Source: Blepharisma japonicum
Lineage: Eukaryota > Ciliophora > Heterotrichea > Heterotrichida > Blepharismidae
Reading direction: 5' to 3'
Assembly: GCA_949751835.1 (NCBI GenBank)
Contig: CATKHK010000060.1
Span: 124,001 to 188,000 of the forward strand
Length of the DNA: 64,000 bases
Both the position numbers and the translations under genes were made by a program. A model generated the notes under the pieces. The model saw only the letters and a program-made list of their open reading frames with translations, did no database searches and was not told where the DNA came from. Of the stretch, positions 10,184 to 21,554 are shown piece after piece (the first letter of the stretch is position 1; each line of letters begins with the position of its first letter).

Positions 10184-10567
10184 TTTATTAAATTTTTTAA
10201 CTCATATAAACGGAATGGAGCAGAAATCAAATTTGGTCTCAATTTTAGTATTAATTGATGATATCAGGTTGATAATTAAATTTACATCAAATAAAGCAAA
10301 ATTTAGATGAAATTGCTTATGCTATTAATCTTTTAATGTAGATTTGTATATTTTAAAACTTATAAAAGTGTTTTATTCTTTGAAAATTTGGTCAGATTTT
10401 AGTAAAAATCTTTTCTGATCTCAAAAAATAATAAAAGAGAATAAAATTAAAATAAGCTCCATTAATATAAAAGATTAACTATAAAGATAAATAACATTTT
10501 AGCTTATATGAGCTTTAGCCTTCATAACCTTTGTATCAATGCTCTTAGATAAAATCATAATCATAAA
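10184..10567. other. Intergenic between divergent genes
   Basis: 384 bp of AT-rich DNA between the CDPK start and the eL13 start. It should contain both promoters; no motif was recognised. Confidence 0.6.
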
Positions 10568-10999
10568 ATGGTTAAACACAATAACGTGGTTCCCAATGCA
10601 CACTTTCATAAGGATTGGCAAAGCTACGTTAAGACTTGGTTCAACCAGCCTGCACGCAAGCAGCGCCGTCGTAAAGCAAGAAGTCTTAAGCTTGCCCAAT
10701 CAGCTCCAGTCCCTCTTAAGACTTTAAGGCCAATAGTTCAAGGCCAGACCATTAGATATTGTTCTAAATCTAAAACAGGGCGTGGATTTTCACTCGAGGA
10801 ACTCAAAAAGGCTAATTTAACTGCTCAATTTGCCAGATCAATTGGAATTAAGGTGGATCATAGAAGAAGAAACAAGAGTGCTGAAACTTTGCAGAGAAAT
10901 GTGCAGAGATTGGAGCTTTTCAAGTCGAAACTCACACTTTATCCACTTAAAGCAGGAAAACCAAAGAAAGGGCAGGTAAATGATGCAGTAAGTTCTTAA
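10568..10999 (+). CDS. RPL13: 60S ribosomal protein eL13, lacking the usual C-terminal extension
   Basis: A 143-residue basic protein with the clear eL13 signature: MVKHNNVVPNAHFHKDW at the start, FNQPARKQRRRKAR, RPIVQGQTIRYCSK, GRGFSLEELKKANL, ARSIGIKVDHRRRNKS and ETLQRNVQRLELFKSKL. It is a component of the large ribosomal subunit. Eukaryotic eL13 is usually about 200 residues; here the protein stops after KPKKGQVNDAVSS, so the C-terminal roughly 60 residues are missing. I searched the next bases for a GT...AG intron of 13-20 nt that would restore a frame and found none giving a recognisable continuation. No TGA codon is used. The start follows a typical AT-rich leader. Confidence 0.9.
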   Translation: MVKHNNVVPNAHFHKDWQSYVKTWFNQPARKQRRRKARSLKLAQSAPVPLKTLRPIVQGQTIRYCSKSKTGRGFSLEELKKANLTAQFARSIGIKVDHRRRNKSAETLQRNVQRLELFKSKLTLYPLKAGKPKKGQVNDAVSS

Positions 11000-11399
11000 C
11001 TTTAATGCATTTATCCAATAAAAAATTGTGATTAAATTATGAGGAAAGATTTAGATAATTTTTATAAGATTTTTCTACTCTCTAAAGGTAAAAGCAATTA
11101 GACTTTAATTAGAAAGTTGAAAGATATATAATACAAAAAGATTCCAATTCCAGGGCTGATTAGAAAGAATAAAATGCAAAAATATGGGCTTAGACTAAAA
11201 TATATTGTTAAATATAAAGAAATAAAACGAGGAAACTCTTGAGAATATTATTTGATTGCATAAAATTATTTAATGCAATTATCTTAACAATTTACGGCTA
11301 CTTGGAATTATCTGAATTTTATCTTTATAATATTAAGTATGATTCTTTATAATAAGTGAATTATGAATTAATTGGATTAATTAATTAAAATATTTCAAT
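11000..11399. other. Intergenic between convergent genes, nothing recognised
   Basis: 400 bp of AT-rich DNA following eL13. I looked here for the missing C-terminal part of eL13 and did not find it in any forward frame. Confidence 0.6.
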
Positions 11400-12347
11400 T
11401 TATTCATGCTCTTCCAAAAATAGCATTAATGTAATAGATGTAGCTCCAAGCATAAGTGAACTAAACTTCGCTCATTTATTTTTGGAGATCGCAAACTCCT
11501 CTACTACAATTTCAGATGCTGAAATATAAAGAAAAGTTCCAGTTGTAAAGCTCAAAAGTACTCCAATCATAAAAGTTGATATATATTTCATCACAAGCAT
11601 TCCCATAATAATACCAATTGGACTTGCCATTATAAGTAGAGACACTGATGCAAAAGCATGCTTTTGAGTCATGTCTCCCAGGCTAATGCACAATGCCAAT
11701 ATTTCAGGTACTTTGTGCATAGTCACTGCAGTGGTTAGATTCATTAAATCATTTGTGTTTTCTTGGAGTCCAATAGCAAACCCTTCAAGAATTCCGTGAA
11801 GGGATAAAGCAATTATAAGTAGCACTGAGCTTACATATGAAGTATGCCATTTATTGCATTTATCTAAAAATGGTTCTCTAAGCTCTTCGCAGACTGATCC
11901 ACAATTCTCTCCACAGCCTGCACCAAGATGACAAACGACTCGGTCTCTTGTGGAAATGACATGCTTCAGCCTAGTTTCTTCTTCGTCTATGCCTGGCTTA
12001 TGGTTATGAACGCCAAGATCAACGTGCCGATTTCCATGTGTCACCAAGTGATGATCAGAAAAGGCAATTTTATCGATAAAAAGTATAAAAAAATACCCGA
12101 TCAAAGCTATTAAAAAGCCAAGAGGCAAAACTTTAAATTCTTGAAGTTTTTCTACTCCTTCTGGTAATAAATGTAATAAGGCAATTGCAAGAAATGTACC
12201 GCCTGCAAATGAATTAAAAACCCCTGTCAACCGGCTTGGGATTTTTTTTCTGAGTAAAAATTACAATGCATAAGCAGTGAGACCTACAAGGATAGAAACA
12301 AATAGGATAAGGCTTAGTGAAATAATTTTCCAAGTGTACAGATACAT
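11400..12347 (-). CDS. ZIP-family (SLC39) metal transporter, two exons
   Basis: A 310-residue protein; the coding part is 12347-12265 joined to 12249-11400, with a 15-nt intron at 12250-12264. The first exon encodes one hydrophobic helix (ISLSLILFVSILVGLTAYAL). ZIP hallmarks follow: NSFAGGTFLAIALLHLLPEG in helix 2, a loop with His and Cys clusters (HGNRHVDLGVHNH, CHLGAGCGENCG), helix 4 with LSLHGILEGFAIG and helix 5 with MHKVPEILALCISL, which carry the His and Glu metal ligands. Family members move Zn2+ or other divalent metals into the cytosol. A TGA Trp at 11472-11474 extends the C-terminus by 24 residues to TAA at 11400-11402, ending in LMLFLEEHE. It resembles the ZIP1-3 group in length. 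Confidence 0.9.
12250..12264 (-). other. 15-nt intron in the ZIP transporter gene
   Basis: On the coding strand the intron reads GTAATTTTTACTCAG. It lies in phase 2; retained, it would create an in-frame TAA immediately. Removal joins AYAL to KKIPSRLTG. Confidence 0.9.
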
Positions 12348-13029
12348 TTTAAGTCTATATAAATTTGATCAGGCCTAAAGCATTTTAAATTAAAATTGTA
12401 GAGTGTTATAATGAAAATATTATTAAATCGTAATTAAACAATTAATTTGCTTCTTTGTTTCCATAGTTAGTTGTAATTAGGCTATTTTATAAATAAATTT
12501 TAAATTTATTGATAATAAATTGGTATTAAGAATTTAGCTATTTTTCTAATTTTATAGTTTAACGCCAAAGAGTCATAGATTATTCATGGGCCTCACAAAA
12601 TAGACTAAAATAATAGCTCAAATGCACTTTAAATATAAAAAGTTGTTTGCAAGCAAAAGATTCACTTCAGTTAAATATTTTAGATGTTTATTTATTGAAA
12701 TTGATAGCATGAGTAGCTAAGATCATTTTTAATATATACTAAAATTACTTTTTAGAGACATTATTCTTGTTGAGCCTCTTTATGTTTTTCTTAGTGGTTT
12801 TTTGCAATTAGCTAACTTTATAAGCTTGCGAACTTCTATCATAGCCAATATAATACCTGCTCAGCTCAGCCGATAAGAGTTATGAGAAATTGATATTCAT
12901 CCCCAATTTCTTTCTTCATATTTATCAAATACATATTTTTGAGTATAAATTTTACTGCTTTTATTATTAAAATTTCTTTAATTATTCACTCTTATTATAA
13001 TATTGTTCTTTATTAAAAATATAAAATTT
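12348..13029. other. Intergenic, nothing firmly recognised
   Basis: 682 bp. At about 12800-12980 the minus strand holds a roughly 58-codon stretch free of TAA/TAG if TGA is Trp (contains RNWGWISISHNSYRL). It lacks an initiating ATG and resembles no family, so it is not called as a gene. Confidence 0.5.
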
Positions 13030-13767
13030 TTACGTTTCGAATTTTTGATATTGAATTTCGTGGCCTGAGGAGTTTGATTTTCAAAGCGACATCATATAAA
13101 GATTCATCAGCTGATCCATGTCTGCAACTTGATTGCTAGCATTTTCATTATCAATCTTATGATTATGCAACTGATAATTAAATAGGTCTTTAGAAGCATA
13201 ATCATAATATACAAACCAGAGATCGCTCCCGATCTCATATTTTTTCAGCAGCTCAGCTTGGCCTTGCTCTGTAAACCACTCCCGATACTGGTCTACAAAG
13301 GTTTTATGAGAGAATAAAAAGTCCTTATATTTTTTCCCATAAGACAAAAACCTGTTTCCTTTTTCTGGTTTACCTTTATTTCCTAAATACAAATGCCAGA
13401 ATTTTTTTTCTTCTTTGCTTAGAGATTCCTCAATTTTCTGAAAATGAAATTTCATATAGCTTCTGAACGATCTTAGTCAGTATTTGTCTTTTTCTTCTGT
13501 CTTTTTCTTAATTGGATCATTTGGTCTGAGAGGCTTTCTTCCTCTTTTCTTCTTACCTGGTGTTTCAGTTGAAACTTCTGGAGAGAGCTGCTGGGGTAAG
13601 CTGTTATAATTCTCCTGACTTAAATTAGGAGCATATGCGAAACCGTTTAGTCTTAGGTCATATCAATTACCCATGCTTTCAGGGTGAAAAGAATAATTTA
13701 AAAAAGCAGCTGGGGAATTATTTTGCATGCTTTGAACAAATTCGAATAGGTCTTGGTGAAGGCTCAT
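13030..13767 (-). CDS. AT-hook protein of unknown family
   Basis: A 245-residue protein, ATG at 13765-13767, TAA at 13030-13032, with three TGA Trp codons that would hide it under the standard code. The N-terminal 60 residues are Asn-, Ser- and Gln-rich (MSLHQDLFEFVQSMQNNSPA). A typical AT-hook follows (GKKKRGRKPLRPNDP), which binds the minor groove of AT-rich DNA. Directly after it comes DKYWLRSFRSYMKFH, beginning an aromatic, basic helical region (KKFWHLYLGNKGK, YREWFTEQGQAELL, SDLWFVYYDYASKDLFNY). I do not recognise that region as a named domain. The arrangement suggests a nuclear DNA-binding or chromatin protein; that is an inference from the AT-hook alone. Confidence 0.7.
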
Positions 13768-14637
13768 CACTCTTTAAGGTAAATATATTCTAATTAGTGA
13801 CATCATGGCATTCAAAATTAGAGAAAGAGTTAAGTTAAGTAATCAGAAATGAGGGCTAATTTCAATAGTAAAGTATCTAGACAAATAAATACTTTTATTT
13901 GAAAAGAAAAATAGTAAGGCCAACTATTTTTATGTAATTATCCTTGGGTGAAAAAATTTCAGAGTTGGAGAGGAAAATTAATTGTTGAGTCTTTATGAAT
14001 TAGAAATAAAATTAAATGTGATTTGATTATTTTAATTTTTATTGTAGCGATATCTGGTGTTTATAACGTATTTACAATATTTGGAGATAATTTAAAATCC
14101 TTGACATTTATAAATTTTAGGATTGAAAATTATAAAAAGCCAAGCTAATTATTGAGGTCATAACTGTCTATAGTAGTGATCAGTTGCAATTAAATAATGG
14201 CTGGTACACTTTATGAACTAGGATGAATAATTAATTATTCCATTACAACTAATCGCAAGGATTCAAAATTTCCAATTTTACATATCAAATTGTTAAGAGC
14301 AAAACCATTGAAAAAATCATCCTCTGTGAGATAAAATTTAAATTAGAGAGAAGATTAGAAATAATTATTAAAACCTGCAAATTTAACTCTTTTATATGAA
14401 GACACAAAATAGTATGAATTAAGATAATTGTTAATTTTAAGATTATTTATACAAAACCATAAAATCAAAATTAAGTAGCATTTAGCATTTCTTAATAACG
14501 ATTTTCAATATGGAAATTTACTTCGAAAATCCATGATTTTCATTATTTTTGAATTATGATTTCTTACCTAACCAAATTTATTAGCAATGTTTGATTGATT
14601 AAATATTCATACTAATTCACTAAGCTTTCATAATCAT
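13768..14637. other. Intergenic, nothing recognised
   Basis: 870 bp of AT-rich DNA between two leftward genes. No open frame of interest, RNA gene or repeat is seen. Confidence 0.55.
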
Positions 14638-16866
14638 CTAAAATTCAATCCTTTTAGAAAGGCTTCCTCCAATTATCGTTTTTCTTATATTTGAATAAGA
14701 TACAGCTCCAATATGGCTAATCGTTGCCCTTGAAAGCTCAGCTTGCTGATTAAACTGATGTATCGAAAATTTTGCAGCTTTTATTTTTTCTCTATAACGA
14801 TGGACCTTGTTATCAAGCTCAGCACATCTATCATTCAGCCGTTTTATTTTCTTCTCGTTTGCATGATTTTCTATCTTATATTTTGATTTTTTGGCAGTAA
14901 CTCTATGAAACTTCTTAGTAAGTTCTTCTAAGCTGTGCTGGATAAATTTATTTTCAGTTCTCATTTGTCTTTCATCTTGATTTAATGCCACTTCAAGTTC
15001 TTTGCATTTTTTCTTAGATTCATCAAGTTGGCTATTAAGCGATATTATGCTATTTGTTCTATTCTGAAGCTCAGCAGCAAACGATTTTTTTTCATTATTT
15101 CAAAGTTCCCATGAGTGTATTGCTGATAAAGTTGAAGAACTTTGGACTTCTTCTTCATCTAAATTCGAAAATGATTTAATTCTGTCTTCAGAGCTGCATG
15201 TAGACACTATTAATCCTTCTTCAAGGTCTGGATCCTCCCACCCAGTTTTAATTCTTTTTTCTATTGCTTTTTCCATTGTCCCATTTTGCAATTTTTTAAT
15301 GTCTTCTTTTAGTTGCTCAATTTCATACTCTTTTGCCAAAATTTCTTGTTTTAACGCAAATTCTTTTTCCGCAAATTCTTTGTTTTTTTCTATAAGTTTC
15401 TCATTGGTGTCACTTAATGTAAAAATTTTTTCTTCTTTTTCTTTAATGTCTGATTTTAGAGTTTTTGTTAAATTATTGGCTTTTTCTAATTCTTTTACCA
15501 TATAATCACTTACAGATTTTAAGCTTTCTAAGTCAACTTGAGTTTGACTTAATTCTTGGCTTAAAGAATAATTGGTTTGGACTTCTTCTGAAAGCCTAGA
15601 CCGCATATCTTCTAACTCGTGAAAAATTTCATCATATTCTGACATCTTGGATAGATTAAGGAGTGATGAATCTCCATCAAAACTTGATCCAAAGGGTAGC
15701 AAATTATCAGGAATTTGACGACCAGACTGCTGCAAATTTATTTCAAGCTCAGAAATACGTTTATTTTTTTCTGTGATTTCATCTCTAGCTTTTGATAGTA
15801 AAAGCTTGAGTTCTCCAACTGTGTATTCACGATTTACTTTTGGCTTATTTTTAATAGCTTTAGCTCTAATCCCAAATCTTAGTGTACTTATAGTTTCACT
15901 CTCATTGTATGGAGATGGAGAGCATGTTACAATAAGTGTAGTTTTTGAGTTTCCTCCTAAAGAATCCTGCAAGACTCTCGTCAGCTTTGAATCTCTATAA
16001 GGAACATGTGTCGATTTCCCATCAGTTAAAGCTGATATCACTTGCCCTAGAGTTGTTAAAGATTTATTTATATTTTTAGCTTCCTCAAGCCTTTTCCCTT
16101 CAGCTCCAGTTTTTCCAACTTTTTCGCTTCCAGCAAGGTCAACCAAATACAACTTGCCTACTTTTGTTGACAAAACTTTTGTATTTGTTTGTGTAACTGT
16201 AATAATAAATATTGAGTGGGATCTTGATGACCCAGCATTCATATGAGTGTAGCCAACTTCTCTATTTTCTAGCCCCAAGCTCATTAAATCATACACTTCT
16301 TGGTCATCATTTGCATATCTTTCGGACAATCCTGATATATAAATCCCTCTTATTCTGTCTTCATGAATTTTTAAATTATTTTTATTTGGGTCAAGCAAAT
16401 CTTTAATTTTTTCCATATATATTTCGCAGTATGATACTTTAACTTGGAATTCCAAGTACTCTTCAGAGTTTCCAATAGACTCAAAAACTGTGCCTACCAT
16501 TCTAGGGATGATACCCATCATTTCTGGATCTGAAACATCAGACCCAGACATAGTAAATGTTTTACCACTTGAAGTTTGACCATAGGCAAAAATAGTGCCA
16601 TTGAATCCTTGGGTTACGGCTTCTACAATAGGCTTAGCCGAAATCTCGTATACTGAATATTGAGAAGATGAAGGTTCAAAAACATAATCAAAATTAAATT
16701 TCAGAGGTTCAGCATTTTCGGTGTGGCCTTTGACAGTCACAGTTTTACTATCAGAGCTAAACTCGACGCATGTTTGCATCGAAATTTCTCTTTCTTTTTC
16801 GTTGAGAGGACGGAAACGACATATGACTCTAATATTCCCAGAGTCAGAATCCGCATGCTCTTCCAT
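14638..16866 (-). CDS. Kinesin-1-like heavy chain
   Basis: A 742-residue kinesin, ATG to TAG, with one TGA Trp (15100-15102) that would cut off the tail under the standard code. The N-terminal motor begins IRVICRFRPLNEKE; P-loop GQTSSGKT at residues 96-103, switch I NAGSSRSH, switch II DLAGSE and NINKSLTTLGQVISAL all fit kinesin-1. The neck reads FGIRAKAIKNKPKVN, as in kinesin-1. Long coiled coils follow from about residue 345 to 690, rich in Glu, Lys and Leu, interrupted around 385-415. The last 60 residues include a coiled coil and a short basic end (SNIRKTIIGGSLSKRIEF). Kinesin-1 carries cargo towards microtubule plus ends. It is shorter than animal KIF5 (about 960) and no typical light-chain-binding site was recognised. 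Confidence 0.9.
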
Positions 16867-18645
16867 TTTTATAGATCAGAATTATAAAAAACTCGGTCTT
16901 TTATCATTTTATTTCCAAAAATATTAAAAAATATTATCAACCAAAAAATTAGTATTTAATATGTATTTTAATATTTAAATATAATAAATCATAATTGGAT
17001 CTTTTTAGTTATTTACATAAGCTGAATATATTGCTACTAAAATTTAAAACTATTTATAAGTCAAAAAGTTGTAAATAATAATTTGCTGCTTAACGCTTTT
17101 TTAAAACCCAGAAAACGTTAATTCTAATTCTATTTAAATAATAAATCTAAATTATGTTTATTACAGTTAAATATCATAAACAATAATATATATTTAGGGT
17201 AATTTAATTTTAGAAAGGAAGTATCCAGTTAATTTTTTTGTCCCTTCTAATGTCCATAATTTCCAAAATGCCTATATGAAGGAGTTTGCTAGATTCCTAT
17301 GCCCATAATCCAAACAGAGAATTTGAAAGTATCTAAAAGCAGAAAATAGCAACTATGCAGATAAAAGTGCCTGTAATTTATATTTAATTTGCCTTAATTC
17401 TTTGTTTTATTTATATAATTATTTAATAGTAAAATAGAATACTCGAACACTAATTTTGAATTTTTAAAATTTTTTTAATAAACCGAGGGATTGATCGTGA
17501 AAATTAAAAAAAATTAGCAAAGGTTTAAAGTGGGAATTTTTTATAATGCCTTTGCCTTAGTTTATATAATTCATATAAAAAATAAAATGGGTATATTTTG
17601 ATAAGATTCTTTACTAATAAAAGACATCAATTTTTCGTATTAAAAATTTGCTTACACTTATCAAATTTGGTATTTTATAGCCCGCCTCAGTCTCCATTTT
17701 ACTTCTGAAGATACTCGTACGTTTACTATGTGTAGGTTACTTCTTCAGCACCAATTCTCTTCAGCATAGTTCGCTTCAACGTAGCCTTCTTCAGTCCATC
17801 TTTTAATTTTTTTCATCATTAAAAATAACCCTTGAGATTTTAAATTTTTCTTTTAAAATATTTTAAAACTAGTTCACATGAAAATATCCAACTCAGTTTT
17901 AAAAATAATTGGCCAAGAGATCCAACACATACCACAATAAATAGTTATTGTTGAAGCTGAAATAGAAGCCCCTTTAAATCAGTTTTTACAATATCCTATT
18001 GTAGGAGTTTATTTTGGATTGAAAATATAAAACAGGCCACTAGCATAAAAAGAGTGGCTAAAGCTTGGATTTTGACTGAAATCGTTGTTTAAAAAAAAAG
18101 ATCAGCAAATAATGATTATTTTCTGTAAATAATTCACAATAAAAGCTTCCCATTGAATAAAATCAATATTTGATCCTACCATTAATATTGCTCAATCTTT
18201 CTTTAACTTTTATAATTGAAAACAGAAACTAGTTGGTATCTCAATAGTATAAATTAGAACACACATTTATCTAGCTAGGACTCTAATAATTTTCATATAA
18301 ATTCATGAGTATATGCTTGGAGTAGACTTACCCTCATTGATGAAGAAGCAATTAGATAAAGGAATCAGCGAATTCATCACTTAGCCAATATATATCTAAT
18401 AATATTCTTTATTAGTTTAGTATCCCAATTCCCTATAAGATAATAGCTAGCAAAGAAACAGCTGTTTATGAAATGCATGGTGCTTATCCCGTCATTTTGA
18501 GTTTAAATCCTTAACAAGTCAAACTTTGCCACAGTCAAGAGTTTTAAAATTAATCAAAAAGCTAAATAATAATATTTTATTCAGCTTAAGCACACTAAAA
18601 ATTCTACAATAATTGAAGTTGTCATGCCCATCTTTATTTAATTAT
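16867..18645. other. Long intergenic region between divergent genes, with a gene relic
   Basis: 1,779 bp, the longest gene-poor stretch in the left half. It should hold the promoters of the kinesin (leftward) and the ARMC2-like gene (rightward). A short relic of the ARMC2-like gene lies near 17,655-17,720. No other feature was recognised. Confidence 0.6.
17655..17720 (+). pseudogene. Relic fragment of the ARMC2-like gene
   Basis: About 65 bp aligning by eye to 20265-20330 of the intact gene: shared words include CAAATTTG, TTTTATAG against TTTTATGA, GTCTCCATTT and TTCTGAAGATACTCG. It is on the same strand as the gene but upstream of it. Similarity fades on both sides. It looks like the remnant of a decayed tandem copy. 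Confidence 0.6.
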
Positions 18646-20934
18646 ATGAGTAAACCAAAAGACAGCCTTACAGCCCATCTAGAAAAATCAACAATTTCCA
18701 ATATCATACAAACAGCAAGAGCTTCATTAAAAGACCCTTCAAGGCCTTACACCCCTGCTGAGTCAGTTAGAACTCTTTTTACTAATGATGGGGCATCAAG
18801 GCCTAGCTCAAGCTATTCTTTGAAAGCTATGGCTAATGATATTGCTCCAAAAAGAACTGCAAGGCAAAATAACTATGAGCCTCTCCCACAGCCCACAAGG
18901 AGAAACATTTCAAGTGGCGGGTCTAAAAAAAGTACGAGGGAGCCTGTGAAAACGATTCAAGAAGAAACTTTTAATGTTGATGAGACAAATATGAAAAACT
19001 TGCTTGATGAGAGGCCAGATTTAAAAGAAATTTATGAAGAAAATAAAGAAGAAAAGAGCGATTTATTAAGCGAAATAAAAGAAATTACTAGCATTCTTGA
19101 AAAAATGCATCAGCATCCAGAAGTCCGGACTTTATATGAAAACGAAGACATTGAAGCTTTAACTTTAAGAATTACTGAGTCATTAAACTCCCTCCGCTTT
19201 GCTACCAAAAAGCCTAAATGAGCTCAACCACAAGTGATTTTAAAGCTTTTAGGGCTTACTTTAGAAAGGTTTGAGAACGAAATCAGAAAATTGCTGAAGC
19301 TTGAAAGGTGTTTATTGCAAAATTTAATCGACCATGACTTATTATACAAAAAAAAAGAAAGTGGGCTATTTGGGACTTCCATAGCAACTGCTGCTATTAA
19401 ATTACTTTATCAATATTCTAAAAATAACCAAAATGATACAATTTTTGTGGAGGAAGGCTTGCTTAGCACGCTTCATTCAGCAGTTACAAAAGTAGTTTCT
19501 AATGAAGACACTGTACCACATGATATTATGCTTTTTGTGCTTGGAATTATTAAAAATCTGACTTCTAATGCAAAAATTCAAGAATTGGCTGGGAAAATTA
19601 ATTTTATTGCACCTTTAGCGTCAATGTTGCCTTGTCTGTATCTAGATGATGACATTCCAGAGTAAAATTTATATAGTAACCCTAAGCAAGTCCATTTGTT
19701 AATACAAATTACAGGGATTTTGAGAAATTTAGCATTAGAGAAAACAAGCTACCAAAATATTTTGCTATTCCATGTAATTGAAAAAATTGCAAAAATAATG
19801 CAAATTCATATAAATTCTCAAGAATTAATATCAAATTCATTAAGAACGCTTAGCAAATTATCGGTCCAGGAAAAAGTGTGTAGTATTTTGCAAGAAAATG
19901 ATGAAAACTTAATAACTATTGTAAAAGCCATAGAAAAATACAGAGAAAATTTGCCGATAATTATAAGAGGATGCTTTGTGCTAGCAAATATAGTAACAAA
20001 TTTTGAAAAAGCTCGAAAAGTGATAGCGTATAGCATTAATTTGATACTAGAAATTGCTATACAGAAGAATATTGGGGATATGAAGCCAGACTGTATAGAC
20101 TCATTAGTCAAAGGTGTAAGGCTAATAGCTAATATTATCACTGATAAAGATGCTGGAAAAGAGCTTATACAAGCAGATAACATCGGAAAATGCTTATTTA
20201 CTATATTAAATTCTTATAATTATACAGATCATGAAGAGCTTATTCTTAACACAATAGCATGTGCAACAAATTTGCTGTTTTATGACCAACCTTCGTCTCC
20301 ATTTATTTCTGAAGATACTCGCACACTTATCCTGTCTAAGGTTGCACCTTTGATGGTCCAAACACTAAATGCAGAAATAACCCTTGAAGCTGTGAGAGCA
20401 TTAGGTAACTTAACTAGGCATGAATCTGTATGTAAAGAGCTGAATAATTTGCAAATACTTGATATTTTAATGCTCCTTATGGACCATTCTGATGATAATG
20501 TAGTTTACTACACCTTAGGATCTCTCATTAATATTTCTTCAGTAGCCAAACAACTATTATATTCTGAAGCTTTTTTTGAAAAAGCTGGGATGCAGCTAGA
20601 AGCTATGGCTTTATCAGAGCCAGAATTTTCTACTCAAATTTGCATGATTTTAAATAATTTGTGTGTAGTTTCGAGAGGAATGGTGCCTTGGGAAAGCGTG
20701 GCTGGAGAAGAAAACGTAAAAAGAATAGCAGGAATAATCAGAGAGCTTAAAATTGCTTGTGATCAATTAATTGCGAATGGAGAAGAGCTGCAAGACTTGC
20801 AGAGCATGCTGGAGCCGCTTCAAGAAATGATGCCAAAACCATTTATTCCTTGCTCTTATCCAGGATGTGGAAGAAAATTCCCGAATCAGGAATTGCTTCA
20901 AGACCATTGGCGAAGAAGACATGAAGATGAATAA
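18646..20934 (+). CDS. ARMC2: ARMC2-like armadillo protein with C-terminal C2H2 finger, two exons
   Basis: A 757-residue protein; exons 18646-19661 and 19677-20934 around a 15-nt intron. The start is the ATG giving MSKPKDSLTAHLEK; a TTG upstream is in frame but unlikely. The N-terminus (IIQTARASLKDPSRPYTPAE, then SRPSSSYSLKA) resembles the conserved N-terminus of ARMC2, and from about residue 200 there are armadillo-type helical repeats (TLEAVRALGNLTRHESVC, VVYYTLGSLINISS). ARMC2 (PF27 in Chlamydomonas) is needed for radial spoke assembly in motile cilia. The protein ends with a C2H2 zinc finger (PCSYPGCGRKFPN then HWRRRH). One TGA Trp is at 19219-19221. Relics of this gene lie on both sides. 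Confidence 0.8.
19662..19676 (+). other. 15-nt intron in the ARMC2-like gene
   Basis: GTAAAATTTATATAG in phase 2. Retained, it gives an in-frame TAA; removal joins DDDIPD to NPKQVHLLIQITG and keeps the armadillo repeat intact. Confidence 0.95.
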
Positions 20935-21554
20935 TATTTGCTGATAAAAATAATTACCCACACAAAGGTAGATTAGGGCTTTTTAAGACTTCATAAATTG
21001 CAATCCAAATGCTAAATTTTTATTTATTTTAAATAATTTAAATTAATTGAAATTCATGGAAACTTATGTGAACTAATCCCTAAAGCAACATCATAGTTCT
21101 TCTTAATTAAATTCAATTTTTAATTATTAAAATCCTTCGCAATCTCAGCATTTCGTAGTCACAACAGTATGAACAGAAGGAGGCTAGAAAAATACAGAGA
21201 ATTTTTTTTGATTATAATAAGTGGCTGCTTTGAGTTGGCAAATATAGTAGAAAATATTGAAAAAGCCTTAAAAGCGATTGTAAGCATTAATTTGATATTA
21301 AAAATTGTTATATAGAAGAAATCGGCCAGACTGATATTTAATTGGTGAAAGGATTAAGGATCATAAAGATTCTGAAAAAGAGCATGAACAAAAAGTAATA
21401 TTAAAAACCCATTTACTGTAATAAATTCTTAGAGATCTTTTTAGAACAATTTATTTTCAGTAGAAAAAAATCTGATGAGGATTTTCCAAATTATTATTAT
21501 ACTTAATCTTTAAAAAATAATTTATTGTTATGATACAACAATTATCATAATTAA
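20935..21554. other. Intergenic with a gene relic
   Basis: 620 bp between the ARMC2-like gene and the cyclic-nucleotide-domain kinase. About 275 bp of it (21185-21460) is a decayed copy of part of the ARMC2-like gene. The remainder is AT-rich and featureless. Confidence 0.6.
21185..21460 (+). pseudogene. Relic of the ARMC2-like gene (middle part)
   Basis: About 275 bp aligning by eye to 19930-20250 of the intact gene, same strand. Matching words include GAAAAATACAGAGAA, GCAAATATAGTA, ATTGAAAAAGCC against TTTGAAAAAGCT and AGCATTAATTTGATA. Numerous small insertions and deletions destroy the frame (for example about 50 bp of the original is missing near AGGATTAAGGATCATAAAGAT). It is downstream of the intact gene. 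Confidence 0.75.

Noticed and set aside
11000-11100. Possible intron rescuing the C-terminus of eL13
   Set aside because: GT...AG options of 13 and 17 nt were tried; none gives a continuation resembling eL13, and neither length fits the 15/16-nt rule.
12800-12980. About 58 codons on the minus strand free of TAA/TAG, with several would-be Trp
   Set aside because: No initiating ATG, no family similarity, and in AT-rich DNA with only two stop codons such lengths occur by chance.
14178-14260. Weak inverted repeat around AATAATGG and CCATTACAA
   Set aside because: Arms match over only a few bases with gaps; ordinary for AT-rich DNA.
17878-18380. Plus-strand stretch that reads protein-like if TAA coded for Gln
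   Set aside because: TAA is a stop in every real gene here, and the number of TAA/TAG in the stretch is close to the chance expectation.
18613-18645. Upstream TTG start for the ARMC2-like gene
   Set aside because: Nuclear genes start at ATG; the in-frame ATG at 18646 is 33 bp downstream and leads directly into the conserved N-terminus.
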